DNA of 37,489 nucleotides from CAYSPS01 sp964432975 (GTDB lineage Bacteria > Babelota > Babeliae > Babelales > UBA12409), in assembly GCA_964432975.1 (NCBI GenBank), contig CAYSPS010000006.1, positions 1-37,489 of the forward strand, read 5' to 3'. Under the pieces are notes generated by a model. That model searched no databases. It was not told the DNA's origin and saw nothing but the letters and a program-made list of their open reading frames with translations. Below are positions 25,041-33,610 of this stretch, one piece after another; position 1 is the first letter of the stretch, and each line of letters opens with the position of its first letter. Position numbers and translations under genes: made by a program.

Positions 25041-26648
25041 CTAAAATGATATGCCAAACTTACCCCAAATCTTCCAACTATTCATGACGGCAGTACCGTT
25101 ACCAAAATCATACGCACCGGCAATATTAATTAAAACAGGCACCCTTGCATCGTACCATGCGTACCCGAGCGATAAATAAAGTGTATTGACAATGATTGCT
25201 GGATGCGCTGCTGAAGCAAGATCAAGTTGTTGCGCAGTAACTGATCGGTATGCATCATTATTTTTTTGCTCATCTGGATCAATAATCGCTTTAAATTCCT
25301 TAATATCATTGGTGACGGTGGTGTAGTTATTAATCGTGGCACTGCTGCGTGTCGCACGTGCACCAGTCGTAATAAAATTATTATTGCTGTACCAAATTGC
25401 CGCCAGTCCAGGCCCTTCCACCCAACAACGCGCTAAATTGATGCCTTCTTGTGCACGCGCATAGCAATGATACCCGAGTTCTCCTTGAAAATGTGAAAGT
25501 GTATACACACCGGCAATATTAAAATCATTAAGAGAACCATGGCTTACGCGAACCGACTTGGTAAAAAAATTAATGCCAGGCGATAATTGCGCAATATTTG
25601 CATTATTTGGATATGCCCAGATGTAACGCCCCCATGGCTTGCCCTGAAAATCAAACGATCGCAATTGCGTTTTGTCCAAAAACAAAGTGAGTGCCGCATT
25701 TACTTCAAGTGCTAAAAAATTTTCATCATGTTCCCACGCTTTAAGACCACCAGCAAGCCCGGCAAAAAAGCCTAAGTGTCCGTTATTGCCAATAATTTTT
25801 TCAAATAAATATTGCGCATCTGGCGTATTGCCCGTCGGAACAAGAACACCGCCATATGCATGCAAATGATAATATGGCTCACGCCAAAACGTGTAACCAA
25901 TTTGCGCCTCAAGATCTGCAACACCCCACTTTGACTGTCGTTCTTGACATGCATCAATACGTCCAAACCTCATGACGTAACTGGCAAATGCCGCCGTCAT
26001 CGATTGTTGCGCATGTTCATTGGCGTCCTTTGAAAAAAATGATGCCACTTGAGCAACATTGTTTGTACACACCCCCGTGGGGGTTATTATACACTCACAC
26101 ATACCCATCGTATTTTTTACGTTCATAATTGGCATTGCAAATTCAAGCCACCAACCATGATCAAGATCGCTCGAAACATGTTGATGATAAAGCAAACCAA
26201 GACCAAAAAATTTATGTGAAGGTGCAAATGAAAGTGTGCTTTCAAACTTCCACGTATCGATGATGGGAAAAATATTATCACGTGCAGCACCTGAGCTTGC
26301 ATCAGTTCGTGGCAAACCTGTAAGCACATTAAAATAATGTGCAATCAAATCTGCTTGTCCATTTTGTACTGCTGCAGAACCAAGGCCAGCAGCGGTCAGT
26401 TGGTTTTTGTTAAAAGGTAAAAAATAACGCGCAAGTTTCGAACTATCTGTAGAACCCCCACCAAAGAGCGTCACAGAAAAGTCGTGCCACTTTTCAATAG
26501 TATAATCACGCAACTGATTATGAACCATGGTTTGTCGTTCTACACTCGCAGGCTGAAATGGCACCGGAACCGAAAAAAATGTATGTGATGCACGTGCATA
26601 TGGCACGCACAAGCAAAAAAACAAACCTCTATATACGTTACTCTTCAT
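25041..26648 (-). CDS. Outer-membrane beta-barrel protein
   Basis: This 535-residue protein has a signal peptide (MKSNVYRGLFFCLCVPYARA) and alternating aromatic/hydrophobic strands throughout, such as HLGFFAGLAGGLKAW and LYLSLGYAWYDA. It ends KIWGKFGISF: a terminal Phe after alternating residues is the signal read by the BAM complex. It is probably a porin-like or transport barrel, and a direct sign of an outer membrane. The ATG at 26648 has AAGGA at good spacing; the open frame to 26717 is not supported. galE follows after eight bases. No family name can be given. Confidence 0.75.
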   Translation of the reverse strand: MKSNVYRGLFFCLCVPYARASHTFFSVPVPFQPASVERQTMVHNQLRDYTIEKWHDFSVTLFGGGSTDSSKLARYFLPFNKNQLTAAGLGSAAVQNGQADLIAHYFNVLTGLPRTDASSGAARDNIFPIIDTWKFESTLSFAPSHKFFGLGLLYHQHVSSDLDHGWWLEFAMPIMNVKNTMGMCECIITPTGVCTNNVAQVASFFSKDANEHAQQSMTAAFASYVMRFGRIDACQERQSKWGVADLEAQIGYTFWREPYYHLHAYGGVLVPTGNTPDAQYLFEKIIGNNGHLGFFAGLAGGLKAWEHDENFLALEVNAALTLFLDKTQLRSFDFQGKPWGRYIWAYPNNANIAQLSPGINFFTKSVRVSHGSLNDFNIAGVYTLSHFQGELGYHCYARAQEGINLARCWVEGPGLAAIWYSNNNFITTGARATRSSATINNYTTVTNDIKEFKAIIDPDEQKNNDAYRSVTAQQLDLASAAHPAIIVNTLYLSLGYAWYDARVPVLINIAGAYDFGNGTAVMNSWKIWGKFGISF

Positions 26649-26673
26649 GGGTATTCCTTGGATATTCGGCATC

Positions 26674-26702
26674 AGTATATAATGCACACTAGCAAGCAGC
26701 AA
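26674..26702 (-). promoter_or_regulatory. Promoter for the outer-membrane protein gene
   Basis: On the minus strand TTGCTG (26702-26697), 17 bases and TATACT (26679-26674) precede the ATG at 26648. The gene at 26761 is divergent, and its own promoter is less clear. Confidence 0.55.
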
Positions 26703-26760
26703 CTCAATAATTGTCACAACTGAACATCACTGCTACGCTTTTTTTGAAAGGAATCATATT

Positions 26761-27606
26761 ATGGATGTTTTCATTCCGGCCGATGTTACAACAGCAAATC
26801 ACTCAACTTTTGAACAAAATTATCGCGCGCTCACTCACAATACAAATAAATTATTCTTATTTGCAGCTGACCAAAAAATCGAACATTTAAATGCCGATTT
26901 TTTTGGAAAAAATATTGATCCACAAGCAAATTTGCCACAACACATTTTTGATATTGCACACAGCGCGCCCATTGATGCACTCGCGATACCCTTAGGGTTC
27001 TGCGCGCGCTATGCAGCACACTATCCACATATCAATTATGTAATCAAGCTTAACGGAAAAACAAATCTTATTTCCAGCGCCCAACAAGATCCTTTCAGTG
27101 AACTGTTGTGGACCGTTGACGATGTTGTGGCGCTCAAAAAAAATTGCCAAACCATTTGTGCTGTTGGTTATACGCTGTACTTGGGAAGCACCTATGAATC
27201 GCTCATGCTCAAACAAGCAGCACAGATTAGTTTTCAAGCGCACCAACACGGGCTACCTGCGCTCTTGTGGGTCTATCCACGCGGCAAAGCAATAACAAAA
27301 TATGCGCCAGAACTGTTTGCTGGTGCTGCTGGTATCGCACATGCACTTGGTGCCGATTTTGTGAAATTAAGCATTCCAGAAAAAACAACGTATCAACAAC
27401 TACTGCCAGCCATTGAAGCTGCCGGTAATACAAAAATTCTGTGTGCTGGTGGCCCGTTGCTTGAAATTGAAACACTTTTACATGAAATTACACAACAACA
27501 ACAGTCTGGATTTGCTGGTGTTGCCATTGGACGTAATTTGTTCCAGCGCTCACTGAACCAAGCACAAAAACTTGCGCAATCAATCGCCAATATCATACAT
27601 AAATAA
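26761..27606 (+). CDS. Class I fructose-bisphosphate aldolase, DhnA/FbaB type
   Basis: This 281-residue TIM-barrel aldolase of the DhnA (DeoC/LacD) family cleaves fructose-1,6-bisphosphate to two triose phosphates in glycolysis. It shows FAADQKIEHL with Asp37, the strand GLPALLWVYPRGK, the Schiff-base Lys202 in ADFVKLSIP, and a phosphate-binding CAGGP plus AIGRNLFQR near the end. AAAGGAA precedes the ATG by nine bases. It is a single-gene unit, ending in a strong bidirectional hairpin shared with HU. The exact substrate could be another sugar phosphate. Confidence 0.88.
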   Translation: MDVFIPADVTTANHSTFEQNYRALTHNTNKLFLFAADQKIEHLNADFFGKNIDPQANLPQHIFDIAHSAPIDALAIPLGFCARYAAHYPHINYVIKLNGKTNLISSAQQDPFSELLWTVDDVVALKKNCQTICAVGYTLYLGSTYESLMLKQAAQISFQAHQHGLPALLWVYPRGKAITKYAPELFAGAAGIAHALGADFVKLSIPEKTTYQQLLPAIEAAGNTKILCAGGPLLEIETLLHEITQQQQSGFAGVAIGRNLFQRSLNQAQKLAQSIANIIHK

Positions 27607-27637
27607 CGAGGGGCGCTTGAAGCGCCCCTCGTTATTT
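27601..27637. terminator. Bidirectional terminator between aldolase and HU genes
   Basis: A 16-base perfect stem (27601-27616 with 27622-27637) with loop TTGAA overlaps the aldolase stop. The arm ends are AT-rich (AAATAA/TTATTT), giving T-runs on both strands, so it can end both convergent genes. Confidence 0.85.
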
Positions 27638-27655
27638 ATCTGTTCTTTTAAAGAT

Positions 27656-27925
27656 TTACACTAAATCTTTAAGAGCTTTGCCAGGTTTGAATTTAGGAAC
27701 AGACTTAGCCGGAATGGTCATTTTCTTACCCGTTGCAGGGTTGACGCCAACACGGCTTTTGCGACGGATCACCATAAATGTACCAAACCCCGTCAACACA
27801 ATGGTTTGTTTTTGTTTGAGCGACTGTCCGACAACCGATATAAAGGCTTCAAGACAGTTCTTGCAAGCTGACTTAGGGAGTTTGGTCAGTTTTGCCATGT
27901 GCTCAACTAATTTTGCCTTGTTCAT
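27656..27925 (-). CDS. hup: HU-family DNA-binding protein
   Basis: This is an 89-residue nucleoid protein. The helix pair at the N-terminus (MNKAKLVEHMAKLTKL) is followed by the HU/IHF signature TGFGTFMVIRRKSRVGVNPA, with the DNA-intercalating Pro in NPATG, and the C-terminal VPKFKPGKALKDLV. It would dimerise and bend DNA. AGGGAAG precedes the ATG. Two unusual cysteines (SACKNC) lie in the second helix. Confidence 0.96.
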   Translation of the reverse strand: MNKAKLVEHMAKLTKLPKSACKNCLEAFISVVGQSLKQKQTIVLTGFGTFMVIRRKSRVGVNPATGKKMTIPAKSVPKFKPGKALKDLV

Positions 27926-27999
27926 ACAACTTCCCTAGAATTTCTGCTAACACCTTTACTACGCTGCGACAGCGATGAACTAGTAACATATCCCTTTGT

Positions 28000-28027
28000 A
28001 AGTTAGGGACCTTTTCAGATTTGTCAA
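28000..28027 (-). promoter_or_regulatory. Promoter for the HU gene
   Basis: A perfect -35 TTGACA (28027-28022) and TAACTT (28005-28000) on the minus strand are separated by 16 bases, about 75 bases before the HU ATG at 27925. A short leader therefore precedes HU. Confidence 0.5.
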
Positions 28028-28042
28028 GCAAAACATATCCAA

Positions 28043-29089
28043 TCATTTACTAACTTTTGATTCTTCTTGCTTTTTCTCAAGCGCAGCAGGTCGGCGTATT
28101 TCTTCAGCCTCACGTCGTTCAGCATCTAAAAACTGTACAATTGCAGCTTCTTCAGCACAATCGCGTGTCACCACACGTCCATCAGGCATTTGCGTTTCAC
28201 ACAAAATAAGACCTGGTGCATTTTCATCGAAACCTTTTGCATTACGCAATGTCGCTTTCGTAAAGTTTGCATGATCAAGACGCGCATCAGTAAAATTTGC
28301 ATTTGTAAAATCAGCACCCATGCAACGCGCTTCTTGCATTTGCGCATGAGTAAAATCAGCAAAGGGCGCCTGCGAATTACGTAAATTTGCTCCTTTCAAA
28401 TTTGCCTCCTGCAACACCGTTCTTGTTAATGATGATCTCCGCAGATCAGCGTTAACCAACGTTGCCTTGGTAAAGTTAGCAAAATCAAGCGTGGCATGAT
28501 CTAATTGTGCACCATCCAAATTTGCATTTCTAAAATTTGTTCTCACCGCTGAAACACGCTGCAAATGAGCGGTAGATAAGTTGGCATTCTGAAAAATTGC
28601 TAAGTTCAAAATACTGTTTTGAAAATCAGCGCCTTCAAGCGTTGCGTAAAAAAAATTCGCTTCAGTCGCCAATGTTTCCATAAAGGTTGCCGAATATGCC
28701 ATGCAGTCACGACAGTCGGTTTTAATCATGTTTGCATAGTCTAAATTAGCTTCAACCAAATCAGTTTCATTAAGAATGGCCTGATTTAACGAACAATACG
28801 TCAAACGCGCATTAGAAAGATTTGCCCCAGATAAATTTGCATAATTCAAATTTGATGCAATTAAATCAACGGCATTTAGCCGTGCATTACGTAAATCAGC
28901 ATGTTGCAAATCTTCTATAGACAAATCCATAGCGATAAAAGAACATTCACGACAACCACCATGACGCAATACATCAGCAGCACTTACCCGCTGTCCCAGG
29001 CTCACACGTGCGCATACAGAAAAAATCTCAAACATAACGATAAACGACCCTACTTTTTTACCCATAAAACTCCCGATTTTTTTGATCAT
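28043..29089 (-). CDS. Secreted pentapeptide-repeat protein
   Basis: This 348-residue protein has about 40 consecutive A(D/N)LxX pentapeptides between residues 65 and 290 (for example ANLSGANLSNARL), which fold into a right-handed quadrilateral beta helix. The N-terminus (MGKKVGSFIVMFEIFSVCARVSLG from the second start) reads as a signal peptide. Several cysteines lie near the repeat start (CRECSF, DCRDCMA) and the end (LCETQ, DCAEE), possibly as disulfides, which fits an exported protein. Two starts are possible: 29089, with GGAAG, and 29065, with GGGAG. The tail is charged, ending in a Lys/Glu helix. The role is unknown. Confidence 0.8.
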   Translation of the reverse strand: MIKKIGSFMGKKVGSFIVMFEIFSVCARVSLGQRVSAADVLRHGGCRECSFIAMDLSIEDLQHADLRNARLNAVDLIASNLNYANLSGANLSNARLTYCSLNQAILNETDLVEANLDYANMIKTDCRDCMAYSATFMETLATEANFFYATLEGADFQNSILNLAIFQNANLSTAHLQRVSAVRTNFRNANLDGAQLDHATLDFANFTKATLVNADLRRSSLTRTVLQEANLKGANLRNSQAPFADFTHAQMQEARCMGADFTNANFTDARLDHANFTKATLRNAKGFDENAPGLILCETQMPDGRVVTRDCAEEAAIVQFLDAERREAEEIRRPAALEKKQEESKVSK

Positions 29090-29185
29090 GTCATTCTTCC
29101 GTTCATACTAACTGGCTCACATATCTTTTACAATAGAGAAGATTGGTATAATCTCAGCAAATGAGTGATAGCATTAAGTTAAACG

Positions 29186-30013
29186 ATGATCAAAAAGAAA
29201 AAACTCTGTAAACATTCGTCAGATTATTATTGGCTTGTACACAAACTTACCGGCAAAACACGTGCGCAGCTCATCAATAATCCGCCCAATCTTTCCGTTA
29301 AACAAAAACAACAATTACAAACATGGATGCATGAAATTACCATTATGCACAAACCACTTCAATACATTTTAGGCACCGTTCCGTTTTGTGAAATTGAAAT
29401 TCGCGTACGCCCACCAGTGCTTATCCCTCGCCCTGAAACTGAAGAGTGGGTAGGTAACCTCATTCAAGAACTTGCCAACAAGCAGCCTCTTGCTATCTGT
29501 GACGTGTGTACCGGTTCAGGGTGCATAGCACTTGCGCTTGCTCATGCGCTTAAAAAAAGTACTGTTATTGGCTGCGACATAGCACCACATGCACTTGCAC
29601 TTGCACAAGAAAATAAAAAAATTTTACAGATCAAAAACGTGCGTTTTGTAAAATCAAATATGCTCACATCAATCAAAAAAAGGGTTGATATTATCGTTGC
29701 CAATCCACCCTATGTTGCTCCCACTGACTGGCACAAACTCGCAAAAAATATTCGTCGCTGGGAAGATAAAACCGCCCTTGTTGCTCCTGAGCGCGGCTAT
29801 GCGCTCATCAAGCAATTAATTACGCAAGCACCACAATTTTTTAAAAAAAATAGGACGGGTTTGTTAGTCATCGAAATTGGCAGCACACAAGCACGCGCGG
29901 TCTGTACACTTTTAAAAAAGCACGGATATACTGAAATTACCGTCTCGCGTGATCTATCCGGCAAATCACGTGTAATAAGCGCCACCATAAAAAAAGAGAG
30001 CACTTATGAATGA
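29186..30013 (+). CDS. prmC: Peptide chain release factor N5-glutamine methyltransferase
   Basis: This is the 275-residue HemK/PrmC enzyme, which methylates the Gln of the GGQ motif in release factors RF1 and RF2. It has an N-terminal helical domain with PLQYILGTVPF, LIPRPETEEWV before the SAM fold, motif I DVCTGSGCIALA (106-117) and the substrate-Gln-binding NPPY (173-176). The ATG at 29186 has a poor ribosome site. It overlaps the PilN-like gene by eight bases, and pth follows; the grouping links translation-termination and tRNA-recycling genes. Confidence 0.94.
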   Translation: MIKKKKLCKHSSDYYWLVHKLTGKTRAQLINNPPNLSVKQKQQLQTWMHEITIMHKPLQYILGTVPFCEIEIRVRPPVLIPRPETEEWVGNLIQELANKQPLAICDVCTGSGCIALALAHALKKSTVIGCDIAPHALALAQENKKILQIKNVRFVKSNMLTSIKKRVDIIVANPPYVAPTDWHKLAKNIRRWEDKTALVAPERGYALIKQLITQAPQFFKKNRTGLLVIEIGSTQARAVCTLLKKHGYTEITVSRDLSGKSRVISATIKKESTYE

Positions 30014-30557
30014 AAGTCCGCACTCAAAAACTTCACTGATATTGCGCCTTGGCAATAATCGTTATACACTGCTTGGAACTATTGCACTTATTATTATATT
30101 GTTCAGTGCGCTCAGTATCATGAGTGTAATTAAATATTGTGCACTCACCAAATCGCAACATTATGAAAAAGAGCTTCAACAAGAAGTAGCAATTATCCCA
30201 TCACTTGAACAACAAAAAACAACATTTACAAAAACTAATATCGAGGATGAAAAAAAACTCAATAAAATAAAACAACTGGAACAGATAGATCAAAATACGC
30301 CATACCCTGTATTACGAGAACTTGCACGTATCATCCCAGATGCCGTTATCCTAAAAACATTTAAAGCTGGCCAAAAAAGTATAGAGCTACATGGCGCGGC
30401 GCTCACATTACAAGATGTACAAAAATTTTTAAGCATGCTTAATGCATCAAAATTATTTAAAACGCCTCAGCTTGTTTCCGTAGAACATGCAGAAAATTCA
30501 AAACAATCATATCATCATGAAGCTATCACCTTTGTTATCAAGACAAGGAGCCACTAA
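30006..30557 (+). CDS. PilN-like single-span membrane protein
   Basis: This 183-residue bitopic protein has a short cytosolic N-terminus, one transmembrane segment (about 22-44, TLLGTIALIIILFSALSIMSV), a coiled coil (about 50-90) and a C-terminal globular part. The latter, with PYPVLRELARIIPDAVILKT, IELHGAALTLQDVQKFLSML and FKTPQLV, matches the PilN fold of type IV pilus and type II secretion assembly. No other pilus genes are near. GAGAG precedes the ATG, which overlaps the prmC end. Confidence 0.7.
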   Translation: MNESPHSKTSLILRLGNNRYTLLGTIALIIILFSALSIMSVIKYCALTKSQHYEKELQQEVAIIPSLEQQKTTFTKTNIEDEKKLNKIKQLEQIDQNTPYPVLRELARIIPDAVILKTFKAGQKSIELHGAALTLQDVQKFLSMLNASKLFKTPQLVSVEHAENSKQSYHHEAITFVIKTRSH

Positions 30558-30560
30558 GAC

Positions 30561-31103
30561 ATGAGTGCATCGATTAAAGCCCTTATCGGCTTGGGAAACC
30601 CCGACGCATGCCACGAATTTAATCGTCATAATATTGGCTTTATGGTTGTCGATGCTCTTGCACAAAAATATGATGGCTCCTGGCGCAATAACAGCAACCT
30701 TTCGCACTGTGTGATCAACATTCAAGATTCTCCAGTTCATTTAATCAAACCCCTCACATACATGAATTCTTCTGGCACGATTGCTCCATGGCTTACCAAA
30801 AAAGGATTTACACCCGAACAACTGCTCGTTATTCATGACGAGCTAGAGCTTCCATTTGGCAACGTATCACTCAAAAAAGGCGGCGGAGCACGCGGCCATA
30901 ATGGCCTGAGGTCGCTCATACAAAACATCGGCCAAGATTTTTGGCGCGTACGCTGTGGCATTGGCCGACCAGAACAAAAAAGCGACGTTGCTCATTATGT
31001 CTTGAGCGATTTTATTGAAGGCGATGCCACCGTTAATAAAATGATCGACGATGCAGTGAAACTTTGCATTACTGCAGTCAGCAAAAAAGAAGAGCTCGCA
31101 TAA
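30561..31103 (+). CDS. pth: Peptidyl-tRNA hydrolase
   Basis: This 180-residue Pth recycles peptidyl-tRNAs that fall off the ribosome. The catalytic His23 is in RHNIGF, and the family blocks LIGLGNP, KPLTYMNSSG, VIHDELELPFG and GGGARGHNGLRS are present. It starts four bases after the PilN-like gene's stop with GGAG upstream, so it ends the prmC operon. A hairpin at its stop codon terminates the transcript. Confidence 0.96.
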   Translation: MSASIKALIGLGNPDACHEFNRHNIGFMVVDALAQKYDGSWRNNSNLSHCVINIQDSPVHLIKPLTYMNSSGTIAPWLTKKGFTPEQLLVIHDELELPFGNVSLKKGGGARGHNGLRSLIQNIGQDFWRVRCGIGRPEQKSDVAHYVLSDFIEGDATVNKMIDDAVKLCITAVSKKEELA

Positions 31104-31114
31104 AGCGAGCTCTT
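31090..31114. terminator. Hairpin overlapping the pth stop codon
   Basis: A ten-base perfect stem (31090-31099 with 31105-31114) with loop ATAAA encloses the pth TAA at 31101-31103. It lies between pth and the convergent gene ending at 31138. T-runs are short. Confidence 0.6.
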
Positions 31115-31137
31115 GTGATCAATAATTTTGGAGAACC

Positions 31138-32106
31138 TTATTTGGCGCCAGTCATGACACCGTTCAACACGAAGCCCACCAAAAGATTGCGGTCATTACG
31201 CACATTTTGTGGAACCTGCGCAATCCAGGCATCTTGTTCAACAAGTGCGATAGCGCGTGGCACAATCGTTGTGCGCATTTGATCAAGTTGATGAGAAATT
31301 TGTACCACAGCATTTACGGGAATATAAACAACTCCCTTAAGAAGTTCTTGGAAAACTGGCAATGCCCAATCACGCATCATAATCAATGTGGCCAGACATG
31401 ATTGACGCGCAAATTTTTCTGAGTCACGTGGCTCTTGCGCCACTATGGCGCTTAAATCTGCCCAACTTGTGCTTACATCATCATTGGCAAGAGTCATGCC
31501 ATTATCGATTAATTGAATACTCTTTTGTACAAAATGCTGCACAATACCTTTAATATACGCAATCATCTCCTTGTTGAGCGCAATATTCGTCAACAGCACA
31601 TCATTTTCTGGATTACTTAAAATTTTAATAATTTCAGCACAAGCCCGATTTTGAATTTTTTCTTGCTCAAAAATTTTCGGCATGCTTGCATCATTGCTCG
31701 TACGTGCATATTCAAGCAAAAATTCATGCCGCTCGGTTCGTAAGCGATCAAAACTTTCGCACAAATGTTTAACGCTTACATGTTGCATGATAGCTGCAAC
31801 ACTTTTCATTTCCAGCAATTCATCAAGATGCTGTACGACACCATCAAAGGAACTTAAAAGCTTCTTGGCCAGATCTTTAAGGCGATCCTTATGCTGCACA
31901 AGCCATGCCCGTTCACATGCAAAGGAAAAAAATTGATTTTCGGGGCAGCCCCATTTTTGCGAGACGTCGTTCCATTCTTTTTTAAACGCAATCAGCCGCT
32001 CCTGGGCAGGAGTTAGTGTGCGCTGTTCCTGCCCAGCCTGATCATCAGCATGCACAAAACTGGACAAACAACACAAAAAAAGAATCTTAAACATAATCTT
32101 TTTCAC
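31138..32106 (-). CDS. Secreted helical protein of unknown function
   Basis: This 322-residue protein starts with a signal peptide (MKKIMFKILFLCCLSSFVHA) and is mostly alpha helical, with four cysteines. I recognise no domain. The first codon is GTG (32106), supported by GAGG seven bases upstream; the ATG at codon 5 is too far from that site. It stands alone, divergent from the glycyl-tRNA synthetase gene. Confidence 0.65.
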   Translation of the reverse strand: MKKIMFKILFLCCLSSFVHADDQAGQEQRTLTPAQERLIAFKKEWNDVSQKWGCPENQFFSFACERAWLVQHKDRLKDLAKKLLSSFDGVVQHLDELLEMKSVAAIMQHVSVKHLCESFDRLRTERHEFLLEYARTSNDASMPKIFEQEKIQNRACAEIIKILSNPENDVLLTNIALNKEMIAYIKGIVQHFVQKSIQLIDNGMTLANDDVSTSWADLSAIVAQEPRDSEKFARQSCLATLIMMRDWALPVFQELLKGVVYIPVNAVVQISHQLDQMRTTIVPRAIALVEQDAWIAQVPQNVRNDRNLLVGFVLNGVMTGAK

Positions 32107-32260
32107 AAAAACACCTCAATAATAAAGTTTTAAAACACCCTTAGTGTACGCGCGCTTTTGTAAAAAACAAGTACTTGCAAAACATGCATAATTGCTCAAT
32201 GTAGGTATTTAGGGCATAATTATTATATTGAGATCAAACCCAAAATTCTGAGGATCTGCT

Positions 32261-33544
32261 GTGGTTACCCTTGATACCATTGTCGCGCTGTGCAAACGCC
32301 GTGGTTTCGCTTTTCCCTCTGCTGACATTTATGGGGGGCTTAACGGGGTGTATGACTTTGGCCCTTTAGGGAGCCGCCTGAAAGAAAATATTCGTACATT
32401 CTGGAAAAAGTCATTCTTACAAAGCGGCAATGATATTGTTCTTTTTGAAGGATCTATTCTTGGATCAGCGCCAGTCTGGCAAGCCTCAGGACATGTCAGT
32501 AATTTTAACGACCCAATGGTTGATTGCTTGGCTTGCAAAAAACGCTTTCGTGCTGATGAAATTAATTTAGAAGCTGCATGCCCTTCATGCGGTAAAAAAA
32601 ATTGGACGCCAGCGCGCCAATTTAACCTTATGTTCAAAACAGAAGTGGGGGCCATGGCAGATGCAAGCTCGATTGCTTATCTTCGCCCAGAGACCGCACA
32701 ATCTATCTTCATCAATTTTAAAAACATTATATCGTCGACACGTGTCAAAATTCCATTTGGCGTTGCACACATTGGCAAAGCATTTCGTAATGAGATTACG
32801 CCAAAACAATTTCTGTTCAGAACCCGTGAATTCGAACAAATGGAGATGGAATGGTTCTGCCGCCCTGAGGCGTCTGATGAATTTTTTGCTTATTGGCGCG
32901 AACAGCGTAAGAAGTTTTATCAAGCAATTGGTCTTTACCAGGAACGCATACGATTTCGCGATCATCAAAAAGATGAGCTTTCACATTACTCACGTGCCTG
33001 CACAGACGTTGAATATGAGTTTGTTTTNNNNNNNNNNATTGCGCATCGTGGCGATTTTGACCTCAGTCAGCATATGAAAGAATCTAAAAAAGATCTCAGC
33101 ATCTTTGACGAAGAAACAAAGACATCATATGTGCCCCATGTGGTTGAATGTTCAGTGGGTGTTGACCGGCTTTTTCTGGCACTTTTGTGTGACGCATATT
33201 ATGAAGAAGAAGTCGAAGGAGAAAAGCGTGTTGTGCTCAAACTTTTACCCACGCTTGCCCCAATTACTGCGGCAATTTTACCATTAAGCAAGCAACTTAA
33301 TGAGCCCGCTGAAAAATTGTACAAAGGCCTTCTGAATAAGGGATATAGCGTACAATTTGATGAAAGTGGCTCTATCGGCAAACGTTACCGTCGTTTTGAT
33401 GAGATTGGTACGCCGTGGTGTTTTACCTATGATTTTGAAAGTCCACAAGATCAAAAAGTGACGGTGCGTTACAGAGACAGCATGAAGCAAGAGCGTATTG
33501 CGTGCGATGAAATTGAAAATTTCATCAAAAATGGTATACTCTAA
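32261..33544 (+). CDS. glyQS: Glycyl-tRNA synthetase, alpha2 (dimeric) type, interrupted by an assembly gap
   Basis: This is a class II synthetase, 427 codons as read, that charges tRNAGly. The alpha2 type is shown by VYDFGPLGSRLKEN, a zinc ribbon (Cys89, Cys92, Cys107, Cys110), YLRPETAQSIF, the motif 2 stretch VAHIGKAFRNEITP-RTREFEQMEMEWF and motif 3 in VVECSVGVDRLF. The C-terminal third (from KLLPTLAPI) is the anticodon-binding domain. The start is GTG, with AGGA six bases upstream. A 10-N gap (33028-33037) removes the conserved GWGELEG loop; the frame is the same on both sides. After correction it would be about 431 residues, on the short side for the family. Confidence 0.95.
   Translation: MVTLDTIVALCKRRGFAFPSADIYGGLNGVYDFGPLGSRLKENIRTFWKKSFLQSGNDIVLFEGSILGSAPVWQASGHVSNFNDPMVDCLACKKRFRADEINLEAACPSCGKKNWTPARQFNLMFKTEVGAMADASSIAYLRPETAQSIFINFKNIISSTRVKIPFGVAHIGKAFRNEITPKQFLFRTREFEQMEMEWFCRPEASDEFFAYWREQRKKFYQAIGLYQERIRFRDHQKDELSHYSRACTDVEYEFVXXXXIAHRGDFDLSQHMKESKKDLSIFDEETKTSYVPHVVECSVGVDRLFLALLCDAYYEEEVEGEKRVVLKLLPTLAPITAAILPLSKQLNEPAEKLYKGLLNKGYSVQFDESGSIGKRYRRFDEIGTPWCFTYDFESPQDQKVTVRYRDSMKQERIACDEIENFIKNGIL
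33028..33037. other. Assembly gap (10 N) inside glyQS
   Basis: The gap falls between EYEFV and IAHRGDFDL, where alpha2 GlyRS proteins read FPFGWGELEGIA. Filling that motif needs about 22 bases, so the ten Ns are probably a placeholder. The difference of 12 is a multiple of three, which is why the frame holds across it. Confidence 0.9.
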
Positions 33545-33574
33545 CCAGATTGGAGAGGTTGGGGGATAAAAACG

Positions 33575-33593
33575 AAGCAATTTGATTGCTTTT
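33575..33593 (+). terminator. Weak hairpin after glyQS
   Basis: A six-base stem (AAGCAA with TTGCTT, five-base loop) is followed by a short T-run, 18 bases before the next ATG at 33611. It is a weak terminator or partial attenuator between glyQS and the membrane-protein gene. Confidence 0.35.
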
Positions 33594-33610
33594 AAAAAGG
33601 ATGCGAGGTC

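Noticed and set aside
29161..29211. 16-codon open frame before prmC, possible leader peptide
   Set aside because: It overlaps the prmC start in another frame and has no regulatory codons or hairpin to suggest attenuation.
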